Origin: Afipia sp049747295
GTDB taxonomy: Bacteria; Pseudomonadota; Alphaproteobacteria; Rhizobiales; Xanthobacteraceae
DNA length: 64,000 nt
NCBI RefSeq assembly: GCF_049747295.1
Contig: NZ_JBMHJM010000001.1
Span: 186,001-250,000 of the forward strand
Direction: 5' to 3'
The first letter of the stretch is position 1; each line of letters opens with the position of its first letter. The notes under the pieces are model-generated. The model was not told the origin of the DNA. It worked only from the letters and a program-made list of their open reading frames with translations, and searched no databases. This document shows positions 1 to 8,954 of this stretch, piece by piece. The position numbers and the translations under genes are program-made.

Positions 1-812
1 GGCGGCAGAGGCGGATCTTCCCGCATCAACGTGATGGTCACGCGCCGATTCGCGGCAAGCATCGGATCATCCGGGAACAGCGGCTGCGTATCTGCCTTGC
101 CTGACACCGCGAAGATGTGGGAGGTCGGCAGGCCTTCCTGCTCCAGAATCTGACGCACGACGTTCGCGCGATCGGACGACAGATCGAAGGCATCATATCC
201 GGACCGCGAAGGGACGAAGCTGGCCGAGGTATGGCCAACGATCGATACGCGGAGCGGCGTCGCACGAAGTGGCGCAGCGAGCCGCTGGATCAGTCGCCGC
301 GTTCGGTCTAACGGCTGTTTTGAACCTTCGGAAAACATCGAGCGGCCATCTTGATCGACGATTTCGAGATTCAGCCCCTCCTTGGTTTCCTCGAACATGA
401 TGTTCTTGGATATCTCGGTAATTTCCGGCATGTCCTGCAACGCCTGCCGCAACGATGCCGACGCGAGTGCAAACTCGCGATCTGTCTTCATTCGCGCGCC
501 AACAGTTTTGTTCCGATCGTCCTGTTCCGGCGTCGGTGTATTCGACGCCTCGTCCGGCTGGATATGAGCGGTATTCTTCATCTTGGACCGCGTCGGCAAA
601 CCGTCGGACTCGATGATACCGGAATAGCGCTGGGTCGAAACGCCGAATGCGTCGCGCATGGATCCCGCGACGACCTTCAGTTTGGCTTGGTCTTGCGTTG
701 AATATGCGACGAGCATGACGAAGAAGCTCATCAGCAATCCCATGAGATCGGCGAACGTCACGAACCAGCCGTGACCGCCTCCCGCATGCCCACCATTCTT
801 TTTCTTGGCCAT
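1..812 (-). CDS. motB: Flagellar motor stator protein MotB, C-terminus cut by window edge
   Basis: MotB anchors the flagellar stator to peptidoglycan and forms, with MotA, the ion channel that drives rotation. The frame read from the ATG at 812 is open to the window edge. It begins with a short Lys/Gly/His-rich cytoplasmic tail, then one membrane segment (WFVTFADLMGLLMSFFVMLV) carrying the Asp that binds protons in the family. The later part is an OmpA-like peptidoglycan-binding domain, with VDQDGRSMF and a later SIVGHTS strand followed by SSDRANVV. It lies 29 bases downstream of motA, so the two are surely one operon. The last residues of the protein lie outside the window. Identification is firm; only the C-terminal end is unknown. 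Confidence 0.93.
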   Translation of the reverse strand, partial: MAKKKNGGHAGGGHGWFVTFADLMGLLMSFFVMLVAYSTQDQAKLKVVAGSMRDAFGVSTQRYSGIIESDGLPTRSKMKNTAHIQPDEASNTPTPEQDDRNKTVGARMKTDREFALASASLRQALQDMPEITEISKNIMFEETKEGLNLEIVDQDGRSMFSEGSKQPLDRTRRLIQRLAAPLRATPLRVSIVGHTSASFVPSRSGYDAFDLSSDRANVVRQILEQEGLPTSHIFAVSGKADTQPLFPDDPMLAANRRVTITLMREDPPLP

Positions 813-841
813 GACCCGGCTCCTGCCTCGGCGTTCTCAGA

Positions 842-1615
842 TCAAGCCGGTACTGGCTCGCCCTCTTCGTGGCGGTGTTTTTCCGGAAGATAGGCCAGCA
901 GCATTTCGCGCACGAGCGTCGGAGACTTCGAATCGCGAATCATCAGAATGCCGTCGATGATCAAGGTGCGATTGGTTTCCTCGTCCGCCAGCTTGACGTG
1001 AAGCTTGTCGGCAATCGGCAGACAGAACAGGTTCGCCACAAGCGCACCGTACAAAGTTGCGAGCAACGCGACAGCCATGAAGGGGCCGAGCTTCGACGGA
1101 TCGGACATGTTGGAGAACATCTGCACCATGCCGATGAGCGTGCCGATCATGCCGAATGCCGGAGCGCAGTCGCCGATCGCGCGATAGATCTTCTGGCCCT
1201 CATCGAGATGCATCAGGAAGTTGTCGCGATCGCGCTCAAGGTTGTCGCGGATGAAATCCATGTCGTAACCGTCTGCGACATAGCGGATACCTTTGGCGAG
1301 AAACGCATCGTCGGTGTCGACCTTTTCAAGGCCGACCGGCCCCTGCTTACGGGCAACTTCAGCCAAACGCGCCAGTTCATCGACCAGATCACGCGATGTC
1401 GTGCTGCGCATTGTGAAGGCGAATTTCAACCCTAGCGGCAGACCATGAACGATAGCAACGAAGGGAAAACGGATCAGCGTTGAGGCGAGACAGCCACCGC
1501 CGATAACGATAAGCGCGTGGGTATCATAGAAAGCCTTGAGATCGCCGCCCATGAGAATGATAGTGACAACAACAGTCAACCCCGCAAGAAGGCCGGCCCC
1601 AGTGGCGATATCCAT
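842..1615 (-). CDS. motA: Flagellar motor stator protein MotA
   Basis: MotA is the membrane subunit that surrounds MotB and couples ion flow to torque at the rotor. The protein of about 257 residues starts MDIATGAGLLAGL, typical of the MotA/PomA family, and has four hydrophobic segments. Two are near the N-terminus and two flank residues about 145-190, around GDCAPAFGMIGTLIGMVQM and the following helix. I place the start at the third in-frame ATG (1615) because family members begin at this point and a GGGGTG ribosome-binding stretch precedes it. The frame is open further up to 1645. motB follows after 29 bases. No other flagellar gene is in the window, so the stator pair stands apart or continues the cluster to the left. 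Confidence 0.93.
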   Translation of the reverse strand: MDIATGAGLLAGLTVVVTIILMGGDLKAFYDTHALIVIGGGCLASTLIRFPFVAIVHGLPLGLKFAFTMRSTTSRDLVDELARLAEVARKQGPVGLEKVDTDDAFLAKGIRYVADGYDMDFIRDNLERDRDNFLMHLDEGQKIYRAIGDCAPAFGMIGTLIGMVQMFSNMSDPSKLGPFMAVALLATLYGALVANLFCLPIADKLHVKLADEETNRTLIIDGILMIRDSKSPTLVREMLLAYLPEKHRHEEGEPVPA

Positions 1616-1814
1616 AAAAGCACCCCAACGCATTACAGCGCGCATCGTTCTGAAACGCGCGACGTGACCCTAGCGTCGATGCAATTAAATTCGCGTAAAG
1701 GTTAGCGGCCGAAGTGAATCGACAACCACAAATGACAATCGCGAGCGATCACATCCCGTCATGGAGATTTTTAACAATCTCCTAACGAGTGCTGCGATGG
1801 CGATGGATACGCTG

Positions 1815-2699
1815 TCAGTTGAGCCGCGATGGGCGATCCGCCGGGTCCTGCTCCACCGCCGAAGGCGCGCTGAAGTCCGGCGCAGTCTCCTGAAGGCTGG
1901 CATCACTCGAAGCCGTCGCCGCACGGGCCCGACGTTCATGCTCGCGATAGGACTTCCACCCGATAGGCAGCGAGATCAGGTACAACAGCGAGCCGCCGGT
2001 CAAAAGGTGCCATGGGTAGCTGATCAGAATGGCGATGAACAAGACGGCCAACACGACCACAGGCAGCACCATGTCAGGTGCGACCTTGGCGCCGATCATC
2101 TTGCCCGAGAAGACCGGGAGCCGTGACACCATCAAGAAGGCGATCGTCAACGTATAGATGGCAGTCAGCGCCGCCGGCACCTGAGGCGCCCCGATGAGCA
2201 CAAGGTACATCGGCAACAGCACGCAAATCGCTCCGGCGGGCGCCGGCACACCAGTAAAATAGTTCGCGGCAAACGGCGGCTTATTCGGATCGTCCATGGT
2301 GGCGTTGAAGCGCGCCAGGCGCAGCCCGCCGCTGATCGCAAAGATCATCGCGGCGATCCAGCCGACATTGTTGAGATCGTGCAGCTGCCAGAAATAAAGA
2401 ATGAGCCCAGGCGCCACACCGAAATTGACGAAATCCGCGAGGCTGTCGAGTTCGGCGCCGAAGCGGGACTGCCCCTTGATCATGCGCGCGACACGGCCAT
2501 CGATGCCGTCCAGGATCGCGGCGAAAACGATCGCTGCCAGCGCCAACTCATTGCGCCCCTCGATCGAGAGCCTGATAGCCGTCAGTCCGGCGCAGATCGC
2601 CAGCAACGTGATGACGTTAGGCACCAGCATCCGGATCGGAATCTGGCGAAACCGACGGCGGCGGAAATCGGGCGATCTTGGATCAGAAACCATTGGCAT
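1815..2699 (-). CDS. pssA: CDP-diacylglycerol--serine O-phosphatidyltransferase
   Basis: The enzyme makes phosphatidylserine from CDP-diacylglycerol and serine at the inner membrane; the neighbouring decarboxylase turns this into phosphatidylethanolamine. The CDP-alcohol phosphotransferase signature is complete: DGIDGRVAR, eight residues, G, then AELDSLADF, giving the D-G-x2-A-R-x8-G-x3-D-x3-D pattern. Several hydrophobic helices follow. The frame is open far upstream to 2909, overlapping psd, but those residues look non-coding. I chose the ATG at 2699, from which MPMVSDPRSPDF leads into the usual basic N-terminus before the first helix; the ATG two codons later is equally possible. psd ends 73 bases upstream on the same strand, so psd-pssA is a likely operon. 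Confidence 0.93.
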   Translation of the reverse strand: MPMVSDPRSPDFRRRRFRQIPIRMLVPNVITLLAICAGLTAIRLSIEGRNELALAAIVFAAILDGIDGRVARMIKGQSRFGAELDSLADFVNFGVAPGLILYFWQLHDLNNVGWIAAMIFAISGGLRLARFNATMDDPNKPPFAANYFTGVPAPAGAICVLLPMYLVLIGAPQVPAALTAIYTLTIAFLMVSRLPVFSGKMIGAKVAPDMVLPVVVLAVLFIAILISYPWHLLTGGSLLYLISLPIGWKSYREHERRARAATASSDASLQETAPDFSAPSAVEQDPADRPSRLN

Positions 2700-2772
2700 A
2701 GGTTCGTATATAACAAGTCCGCCCCGCTCCGCCACGACCGTCAGAGCCCCGCAGCGCCCATCCCCGGCGTGG

Positions 2773-3471
2773 TTAATCGACCCGGTAGGTCCGTCCACCG
2801 TCGCCGAGGCGGAAATCGGCCAGAACGGTCTCCCCGGCAATGGCGGTCTGCCCTTCCGAAACCAAGGCCTTGGCCCCTTCCGGAAGATAGACGTCCAGCC
2901 GCGATCCAAAGCGGATCAAACCGAACCGCTCACCTGCAGCCAGCGCCTGCCCTTCGCGCACGAAGGACACGATCCGGCGCGCGACGAGCCCGGCGATCTG
3001 GATGACACCGATCCGGCCAGCCGGCGTCGAAATCACCAGCGAATTGCGCTCGTTGTCCTCGCTTGCCTTGTCGAGATCGGCATTGAGGAATTTCCCGGGA
3101 CGATAGGCAATCCGGTCGATCCGGCCGGCCACAGGGCTGCGGTTCACGTGGCAGTTGAAGACGCTCATAAAGATGGAAACGCGCGGGAGCGGCTTGTCGC
3201 CCAGCCCCAGTTCCGCCGGCGGCACGGCCTGTACCACCATGGAGACACGCCCGTCAGCCGGCGAGACAACGAGGCCCTCGCGGGTCGGGGTCACGCGAAC
3301 GGGATCGCGGAAGAAGAGCGCGCACCATACGGTCAGCCCGCACCCGATCCAGCCTAACGGTGTCCAGATCCAGAACAGGATCAGGCTGGCGAGCGCAAAA
3401 CCACCGATGAACGGATAGCCTTCGGGGTGGATCGGGGGAATTTGCGCGCGAATGGAATTGACGACGGACAT
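2773..3471 (-). CDS. psd: Phosphatidylserine decarboxylase, short form
   Basis: This 232-residue protein converts phosphatidylserine to phosphatidylethanolamine. It belongs to the short, membrane-associated form common in alphaproteobacteria. It starts with MSVVNSIRAQIPPIHPEG, has two hydrophobic helices at about residues 20-60, and ends with the RFGSRLDVYLP region. There the Gly-Ser bond is cleaved to give the pyruvoyl prosthetic group. The internal PADGRVS and FMSVFNCHVNRSP stretches are typical of the family. It is followed on the same strand by pssA, so the two steps of phosphatidylethanolamine synthesis are encoded together. Start and product are well supported. Confidence 0.95.
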   Translation of the reverse strand: MSVVNSIRAQIPPIHPEGYPFIGGFALASLILFWIWTPLGWIGCGLTVWCALFFRDPVRVTPTREGLVVSPADGRVSMVVQAVPPAELGLGDKPLPRVSIFMSVFNCHVNRSPVAGRIDRIAYRPGKFLNADLDKASEDNERNSLVISTPAGRIGVIQIAGLVARRIVSFVREGQALAAGERFGLIRFGSRLDVYLPEGAKALVSEGQTAIAGETVLADFRLGDGGRTYRVD

Positions 3472-3505
3472 GAAATTTCTGACCTGTGTTTAAACGTAAT
3501 GCAGA

Positions 3506-5476
3506 TTATTCGGCGGCGGCCGGCGCGACCAGCGGATCGTCGATCTGCGGAGGCGCACGATTCAACGCAATATTCTCATCGGCCATCATCGCCAGCTTCT
3601 CGCGCGCTTCCTGAGCCTCACGTTGCCTGTTCCACATGCTGGCGTAAAGGCCGTCCGCTGCCAGGAGCCGCGCGTGCGTCCCCCGCTCGACGATACGCCC
3701 CTGATCCAGCACGATGATCTCATCAGCGCCCACAATCGTAGAGAGCCGGTGGGCGATCACGAGCGACGTGCGGTTACGCGATACCTTCTCGAGCTCGTCC
3801 TGAATTTCCTGCTCGGTGTGGCTATCGAGTGCCGACGTCGCCTCATCGAGAACCAGAATCGGCGGGCCCTTCAGGATGGTCCGCGCAATCGCCACGCGCT
3901 GCTTTTCGCCACCGGACAGTTTCAGGCCACGCTCGCCGACCTCGGTTTCGTAGCCGTGGGGCGATCTGCGGATGAAGCCATCGATCTGCGCCATGGCCGC
4001 AGCCCCTTCGACCTCCTCATCGGTCGCATCCCAACGGCCGTAGCGGATGTTGTAGCGGATGGTGTCGTTGAACAGCACGGTATCCTGCGGCACCATGCCG
4101 ATCGAGGCGCGGAGCGACGCCTGGGTGACATCGCGGATGTTCTGGCCGTCGATCGTGATCTGTCCGCCGCTTGCATCGTAAAGACGGAACAGCAGCCGGG
4201 AAATGGTCGACTTGCCCGCACCCGACGGGCCAACGATCGCAACAGTTTTACCCGCCGGGACCTCGAAACTGAGCCCCTTCAGAATAGGCCGCTCAGGATC
4301 GTAGGCGAACTGCACATTGTCGAACCGGACGACGCCCGCCGATACGTGCAGCGGTTTCGCGCCGGGAATGTCCTTCACCTCAGCGCTTCTGCCAAGCACG
4401 CCGAACATCTTCTCGATATCGATGATCGCCTGTTTGATCTCGCGGTACACCATGCCCATGAAGTTCAGGGGCTGGTAGAGCTGGATCATCATGGCATTGA
4501 TCATGACGAAGTCGCCCACGGTGTTCGTGCCGTTGCGCACGCCGACGGCACACATCATCATCGTCGTCGTGAGACCGAGAGTGAAGATGACGGCCTGTCC
4601 GGTGTTGAGCACCGCAAGCGACGTATAAGTCTTGACGCTCGCGCGCTCGTAGCGCTCCATGGATTTGTCATAGCGCGTCGCTTCGCGATCTTCAGCGCTG
4701 AAATACTTCACCGTCTCATAGTTGAGCAGCGAGTCGATGGCCTTGGTGTTCGCCTCCGTATCGGAGTCGTTCATCTTGCGGCGGATTTCGATCCGCCATT
4801 CCGTCGCGATGTAGGTGTAGTACATGTAGATGACGACGGTCGCGAGCGTCACGAGCGCGTAGCGCCAATCGAACTGCCAGACCAAAACCGCCATCAACAA
4901 CGTGAGTTCAACGATGGTGGGAGCTAGCTGCAGAATCACCATTCGTACGATGGTCTCAATACCGGTGCGGCCACGCTCCAGCACACGCGTCAAACCGCCG
5001 GTCTTGCGCTCCAGATGAAAGCGCAGCGACAGTTCATGCATGTGGATGAAGGTTAGGTAAGCAAGCTTGCGCACCGCATGCATCGCCACCTTCGCAAAGA
5101 TGCCGTCGCGCCACTGGGTCAGCACCGCCATGAGAATGCGCATGCCGCCATAGCCGGCCGTCATCAGCAGCGGCGATGCAAGCAACCACAATGTCCAGTT
5201 CGTTGCCTGAACGGGCGCGGAGCCCGTCCCGGTCAGCGCATCGGTCGCCCACTTGAACGTGAACGGCACCGCAAGGGTGGCCAGCTTCGCAATAAGCAGC
5301 AACACCATCGACCAGACGACGCGCATCTTCAGATCGAAGCGGTCACCGGGCCAGATGTAGGGCCACAGCCGTGACAGCGTTCCGAATAGCGTCGCCTTTT
5401 CGGCCTTCAGTTCTGCGATGGCATTTTCGGCAGCAGCGGCGGAAGCCGACGGGGACGGAGCGCTAGGGGCAGCCAT
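3506..5476 (-). CDS. Atm1/ABCB7-type ABC exporter, fused permease and ATPase
   Basis: The 656-residue half-transporter has a six-helix exporter membrane domain (about residues 50-370) followed by an ATPase domain. The ATPase carries Walker A GPSGAGKST, signature LSGGEKQRVAIART and Walker B ILVLDEATSALD, then the switch histidine in VIAHRLST. The length, the WPYIWPGDRFDLKMRVVWS start and the TFKWATDAL stretch resemble the Atm1/ABCB7 group. Bacterial members of that group export glutathione-linked metals or persulphide. It would work as a homodimer in the inner membrane. The N-terminus before residue 30 is Ala/Ser-rich and poorly conserved. A tail of about 60 residues follows the ATPase. The gene is divergent from the LOG-family gene at 5710, with a shared promoter region of about 230 bases. 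Confidence 0.9.
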   Translation of the reverse strand: MAAPSAPSPSASAAAAENAIAELKAEKATLFGTLSRLWPYIWPGDRFDLKMRVVWSMVLLLIAKLATLAVPFTFKWATDALTGTGSAPVQATNWTLWLLASPLLMTAGYGGMRILMAVLTQWRDGIFAKVAMHAVRKLAYLTFIHMHELSLRFHLERKTGGLTRVLERGRTGIETIVRMVILQLAPTIVELTLLMAVLVWQFDWRYALVTLATVVIYMYYTYIATEWRIEIRRKMNDSDTEANTKAIDSLLNYETVKYFSAEDREATRYDKSMERYERASVKTYTSLAVLNTGQAVIFTLGLTTTMMMCAVGVRNGTNTVGDFVMINAMMIQLYQPLNFMGMVYREIKQAIIDIEKMFGVLGRSAEVKDIPGAKPLHVSAGVVRFDNVQFAYDPERPILKGLSFEVPAGKTVAIVGPSGAGKSTISRLLFRLYDASGGQITIDGQNIRDVTQASLRASIGMVPQDTVLFNDTIRYNIRYGRWDATDEEVEGAAAMAQIDGFIRRSPHGYETEVGERGLKLSGGEKQRVAIARTILKGPPILVLDEATSALDSHTEQEIQDELEKVSRNRTSLVIAHRLSTIVGADEIIVLDQGRIVERGTHARLLAADGLYASMWNRQREAQEAREKLAMMADENIALNRAPPQIDDPLVAPAAAE

Positions 5477-5709
5477 TGGCCGTCCTGCTCTCTTCGGGCA
5501 ACCGTTGGCGGCCGCCAGTCTCTTTTTGTTCGCGGATGATCATGCGCCCCCATATAGAGGCTTTAGGTCCGGTTCGCACCCTTTTTGGTGGTAATTCTTT
5601 CCAACCCCGGCCCGCTCCGGGACGATTTTTCCCTCGCGATTCCTTCCTCTTATCTTCCCGCATTGGGCCCGTCTTGACGATGTCGCAATGCAGTGCCACA
5701 TCGCAAAGT

Positions 5710-6315
5710 ATGAAAATTATCAAGAATGTTTGCGTTTATTGCGGTTCCGGCCCTGGCACTAATCCCGGTTTCGTCAAAGCAGCCACTGCCTTCGGCAAGT
5801 CCCTTGCCGAGAACGGCGTCGGCCTTGTGTACGGCGGCGGCTCGATCGGTCTCATGGGCGCAGTCGCCACGGGCGCGCTCGACAATGGCGGGACTGTCAC
5901 CGGCATCATCCCGGACTTCCTGACCGCACGCGAGAACGCCCTGAAGCGCGCGCAGGAGCTGATCGTCACGAAGGACATGCACGAGCGGAAGCAGCTGATG
6001 TTTGATCGCTCCGACGCCTTCGTGGCGCTTCCCGGCGGCATCGGCACACTGGAAGAACTCGTCGAGCAGATGACCTGGGCGCAGCTTGGCCGTCACGCCA
6101 AGCCGATCCTCATCGCCAACATCGAGGGATTCTGGAATCCCCTCCTCGTATTGCTCGACCACATGAGGGATACGGCGTTTATCCGCGCCAACCTGTCGGT
6201 CGATATTTTGACCGCGGAGCATGTCGAAGACATCCTGCCGATTCTGGAAAAGGCAGCGACCCGCGCTCCTGAAGCGACCAAGCTGATGGAAGACAAGGTC
6301 GCAAGCCGGCTCTGA
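5710..6315 (+). CDS. LOG family protein (cytokinin riboside 5'-monophosphate phosphoribohydrolase type)
   Basis: The LOG family cleaves the ribose-phosphate from AMP or N6-modified AMP; in plants and some bacteria this releases active cytokinins. The 201-residue protein shows the family start MKIIKNVCVYCGSGPG, the GLVYGGGSIGLMG nucleotide-binding loop, and the diagnostic LPGGIGTLEELVEQMTW motif, which contains the catalytic PGGxGTxxE. The frame is open upstream to 5476, but homology begins at the ATG at 5710, so I place the start there; an in-frame ATG at 5680 is an alternative. It converges on the glyoxalase-like gene with only five bases between. Whether it makes cytokinin or simply recycles AMP cannot be read from sequence. 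Confidence 0.92.
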   Translation: MKIIKNVCVYCGSGPGTNPGFVKAATAFGKSLAENGVGLVYGGGSIGLMGAVATGALDNGGTVTGIIPDFLTARENALKRAQELIVTKDMHERKQLMFDRSDAFVALPGGIGTLEELVEQMTWAQLGRHAKPILIANIEGFWNPLLVLLDHMRDTAFIRANLSVDILTAEHVEDILPILEKAATRAPEATKLMEDKVASRL

Positions 6316-6320
6316 CCCCG

Positions 6321-6707
6321 TCAGCCGGCTTTGTCCTTCAGGAAGGTGACGGCCTCGATGCGGTTACCATCGAGATCGATGATGAAGGTCGCGTAGTAGC
6401 TCGGGTGATACTCCAGACGCGGTCCAGGCGCTCCATTGGATTGACCGCCTGCCTTTAACGCAGCTGCGTGAAAGGCTTCGATCGCAGCCGTCGTCGGCGC
6501 CCGCAGACAGATGTGCGTTCCGCACTCGAGCGGGACCGGCTTCATCCCGGCCCGAAGATTGATCCAGAACTCCGGATAGGTTTTTCCGAACCCGATCGTG
6601 GTGGGTCGCTCGACCAGCTTGGTCAGACCAAGCGGCGCAAGCACCGTTTCGTAAAACTTCGTGCCGCGCTCAAGATCGGAAACCCCAACAGAGACATGAT
6701 CGATCAT
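6321..6707 (-). CDS. VOC family (glyoxalase/bleomycin resistance-like) protein
   Basis: This is a small 128-residue vicinal-oxygen-chelate fold protein. It begins MIDHVSVGVSDLERGTKFYE and ends with YHPSYYATFIIDLDGNRIEAV, the paired beta-alpha-beta-beta-beta halves of the family. Metal-ligand candidates are His4 and the Glu of RIEAV. Members act as glyoxalases, dioxygenases or binding proteins, and the substrate cannot be told here. A strong GAGGAGG ribosome-binding site lies just before the ATG, inside the short gap after cimA. It follows cimA directly on the same strand, so it is probably the last gene of the cysS-cimA cluster. Confidence 0.88.
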   Translation of the reverse strand: MIDHVSVGVSDLERGTKFYETVLAPLGLTKLVERPTTIGFGKTYPEFWINLRAGMKPVPLECGTHICLRAPTTAAIEAFHAAALKAGGQSNGAPGPRLEYHPSYYATFIIDLDGNRIEAVTFLKDKAG

Positions 6708-6716
6708 CGGACCTCC

Positions 6717-8315
6717 TCACGTCGGTGCGTTCGATTTCACCAGCTTGTAGATCACCGAGTCCATCAGCGCCTGAAATGACGCATCGATAATATTGGGCGA
6801 TACTCCGACAGTCGTCCAGCGCTCGCCTTGCTCGTCCTCGCTCTCGATGAGCACGCGGGTGACGGCTTCGGTACCCCCGTTGAGGATGCGCACGCGATAG
6901 TCAACGAGTTTCAGGCCTTCGATATATTTCTGATACTTTCCAAGATCCTTGCGCAGCGCGACATCCAGCGCATTGACCGGACCGTTGCCTTCCGCCGCGG
7001 AGATCAACATCTCTCCAGCAACATTGACCTTCACCACCGCCATCGCCACGGTGACGCGCTCACCGAGGGAATTGTAGCGCTGCTCGACGTTCACGTCGAA
7101 CTGTACAACATCGAAATAGTTCGGAACCCTGCCAAGCGTCCGGCGCGCCAGCAGGTCGAACGATGCATTGGCAGACTCATACGCATAACCCGCCGCTTCC
7201 CGCTCCTTCATCTCCTCGACCAGGCGTGTGAGCTTCTGGTCGGTCTTGTCGAACGGAATATTGGCGCGCTCCAGCGCAGCCATCACGTTGGACCGCCCCG
7301 CCTGATCGGACACCAGCACCCGCCGATGATTGCCGACTGCTTCCGGCGCGACATGCTCGTAGGTTTGCGGATCTTTCAGCACCGCGGAGGCGTGAATGCC
7401 CGTCTTGGTGACGAATGCGCTCTCGCCGACATAAGGCGCATGGCGATCCGGCGCGCGATTGAGGATATCATCGAGCGCACGCGAGGCCTGAACCAGGGTC
7501 GCGAGCTTTTCCTCCGACACGCCGATCTCGAACTTGTCGGCAAATTCCCTCTTCAGCTTCAACGTCGGGATCAGCGAGCAAAGGTTCGCGTTTCCGCAAC
7601 GCTCGCCAAGTCCGTTCAGTGTGCCCTGAATTTGCCGCGCGCCCGCACGCACCGCCGCCAGTGAATTCGCCACCGCCTGTTCGGTGTCGTTGTGGGTATG
7701 GATTCCGACGTGGTCGCCGGGAATGTGTTTGACGACGTCAGCGACGATTGTCTCGATCTCATTCGGCATGGTGCCGCCGTTGGTGTCGCAAAGCACCACC
7801 CAGCGCGCCCCGGCGTCGTAAGCGGCCTTCGCGCAGGCCAACGCGAATTGCGGATTTTCCTTGTAGCCATCAAAGAAATGCTCGCAATCGAGCATCACCT
7901 CGCGACCAGCGGCCTTGGCCGCACTGACGCTGTCGCGGATCGACGCGAGATTTTCCTCATTGGTCGTCTCAAGCGCCACCCGCACCTGATACTCCGACGA
8001 CTTCGCCACAAAGCAGATGGCATCCGCTTTGGCTTCGATCAGCGCACCAAGCCCCGGATCGTTCGATGCCGAGCGACCGGCACGGCGGGTCATGCCGAAC
8101 GCGGTGAATTTGGCATGGCCGAATTTCGGCTTGGTGGAGAAAAACGCGGTGTCGGCGGGATTGGCGCCCGGATAGCCGCCTTCGATGTAGTCGATGCCGA
8201 GATCATCAAGCATATTGGCGATGATCTGCTTGTCGTGGAGTGTGAAATCAACGCCATTGGTCTGCGCGCCGTCGCGCAGGGTCGTGTCGAATAAATAAAG
8301 CCGTTCGCGGCTCAT
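6717..8315 (-). CDS. cimA: Citramalate synthase (2-isopropylmalate synthase family)
   Basis: CimA condenses acetyl-CoA with pyruvate to give (R)-citramalate, the first step of a threonine-independent route to isoleucine through 2-oxobutyrate. The 532-residue protein starts with LYLFDTTLRDGAQTNGVDF, the DxTLRDGxQ catalytic signature of the family. It carries the metal-binding HTHNDTEQAVANSLAAVRAG region and the LNGLGERCGN motif. A C-terminal regulatory LeuA-dimer-like domain covers about residues 400-530. Its length fits the long CimA type rather than LeuA or HisB-linked homologues. The start overlaps the preceding acetyltransferase by four bases (ATGA), so translation is coupled. Homocitrate synthase is the main alternative; the CimA call rests on overall resemblance. 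Confidence 0.92.
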   Translation of the reverse strand: MSRERLYLFDTTLRDGAQTNGVDFTLHDKQIIANMLDDLGIDYIEGGYPGANPADTAFFSTKPKFGHAKFTAFGMTRRAGRSASNDPGLGALIEAKADAICFVAKSSEYQVRVALETTNEENLASIRDSVSAAKAAGREVMLDCEHFFDGYKENPQFALACAKAAYDAGARWVVLCDTNGGTMPNEIETIVADVVKHIPGDHVGIHTHNDTEQAVANSLAAVRAGARQIQGTLNGLGERCGNANLCSLIPTLKLKREFADKFEIGVSEEKLATLVQASRALDDILNRAPDRHAPYVGESAFVTKTGIHASAVLKDPQTYEHVAPEAVGNHRRVLVSDQAGRSNVMAALERANIPFDKTDQKLTRLVEEMKEREAAGYAYESANASFDLLARRTLGRVPNYFDVVQFDVNVEQRYNSLGERVTVAMAVVKVNVAGEMLISAAEGNGPVNALDVALRKDLGKYQKYIEGLKLVDYRVRILNGGTEAVTRVLIESEDEQGERWTTVGVSPNIIDASFQALMDSVIYKLVKSNAPT

Positions 8316-8836
8316 GACGGCCTTCCAGGCGCCTCGCTCTGAGGACCGTTATCGCCCAATACCTTCTTCATCGTGGTGTTGGTGAGCCATTCATCGCCCA
8401 TAGACACCGTATTGCGTTGCTCGGAAACATAGCCGCGCCTTGCAAAAAACGGCTCGGCTGTGTCGCTGGATTCCACATTGAGACCCGTCACACCGCGCGC
8501 GGCCGACAATTTTTCGATCGCATCGCACAGTGCCGTGGCGACACCCTGCCGGACGAAGCGCGGATGCACGTACAGCAAGTCAATGTGGTCATTGCCCTTT
8601 ACGGAAATGAAGCCTGCTGGCGAACCTTGAATGGTCGCAACCAGTGTCAACTGACCGGCGAGGCGCTTGCCGAATTTCTCTTCGTCCTCGGCGGCACCGG
8701 CCCAGGCCTCGCGCTGTGCCTCTGAATAATCGTCCTCGGTCAGCTCCTCGACACTCGCGACAAAAATAGCCGCGAGCACTGAAGTATCCGCGGGAAGAAA
8801 TGGCCGTAGCCCGACCTTGGGAAGCGCTTGTCCCAT
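8312..8836 (-). CDS. GNAT family N-acetyltransferase
   Basis: The 174-residue protein has the GNAT fold: the acetyl-CoA binding stretch HPRFVRQGVATALCDAIEKL matches the family's R/QxxGxG/A loop, and it is preceded by the beta-strand DLLYVHP. The C-terminal GYVSEQRNTVSMGDEWLTNT resembles putative GNAT acetyltransferases whose substrate is not known. It sits between a 37-residue membrane protein, four bases upstream, and cimA, which it overlaps by four bases. All are on the same strand. The tight packing indicates a translationally coupled operon starting at cysS. The context does not identify the acceptor molecule. Confidence 0.87.
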   Translation of the reverse strand: MGQALPKVGLRPFLPADTSVLAAIFVASVEELTEDDYSEAQREAWAGAAEDEEKFGKRLAGQLTLVATIQGSPAGFISVKGNDHIDLLYVHPRFVRQGVATALCDAIEKLSAARGVTGLNVESSDTAEPFFARRGYVSEQRNTVSMGDEWLTNTTMKKVLGDNGPQSEAPGRPS

Positions 8837-8840
8837 GACG

Positions 8841-8954
8841 TTAGAAGACTCCGAATACTTTGAGTGCGATCACCACAGCGACAGCAATCACAAGCCACTT
8901 GAGCACAATGTAGTAACGCCAATGCTTCGGAAATGGGGTGTCCGGCTTTGTCAT
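8841..8954 (-). CDS. Single-pass membrane microprotein, 37 residues
   Basis: The frame encodes 37 residues: a polar, proline-containing start (MTKPDTPFPKHWRYY), then one hydrophobic segment of about 19 residues (IVLKWLVIAVAVVIALKVF) and a short end. Its ATG overlaps the cysS stop codon as ATGA, and its stop lies four bases before the start of the acetyltransferase. Both couplings, the clean membrane helix and the basic flank argue that it is a real gene rather than a chance frame. I do not recognise the family. Topology by the positive-inside rule is unclear because Lys and Arg lie on the N-terminal side and a Lys is in the helix. Confidence 0.72.
   Translation of the reverse strand: MTKPDTPFPKHWRYYIVLKWLVIAVAVVIALKVFGVF

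Noticed and set aside
1763..1782. Hairpin GGAGATT-TTTAAC-AATCTCC after pssA
   Set aside because: Seven pairs and no T-run on the minus strand; too weak to call a terminator.
3623..4927. A 434-codon plus-strand frame within the ABC exporter
   Set aside because: Shadow of the exporter gene; no domain and no ribosome-binding site.
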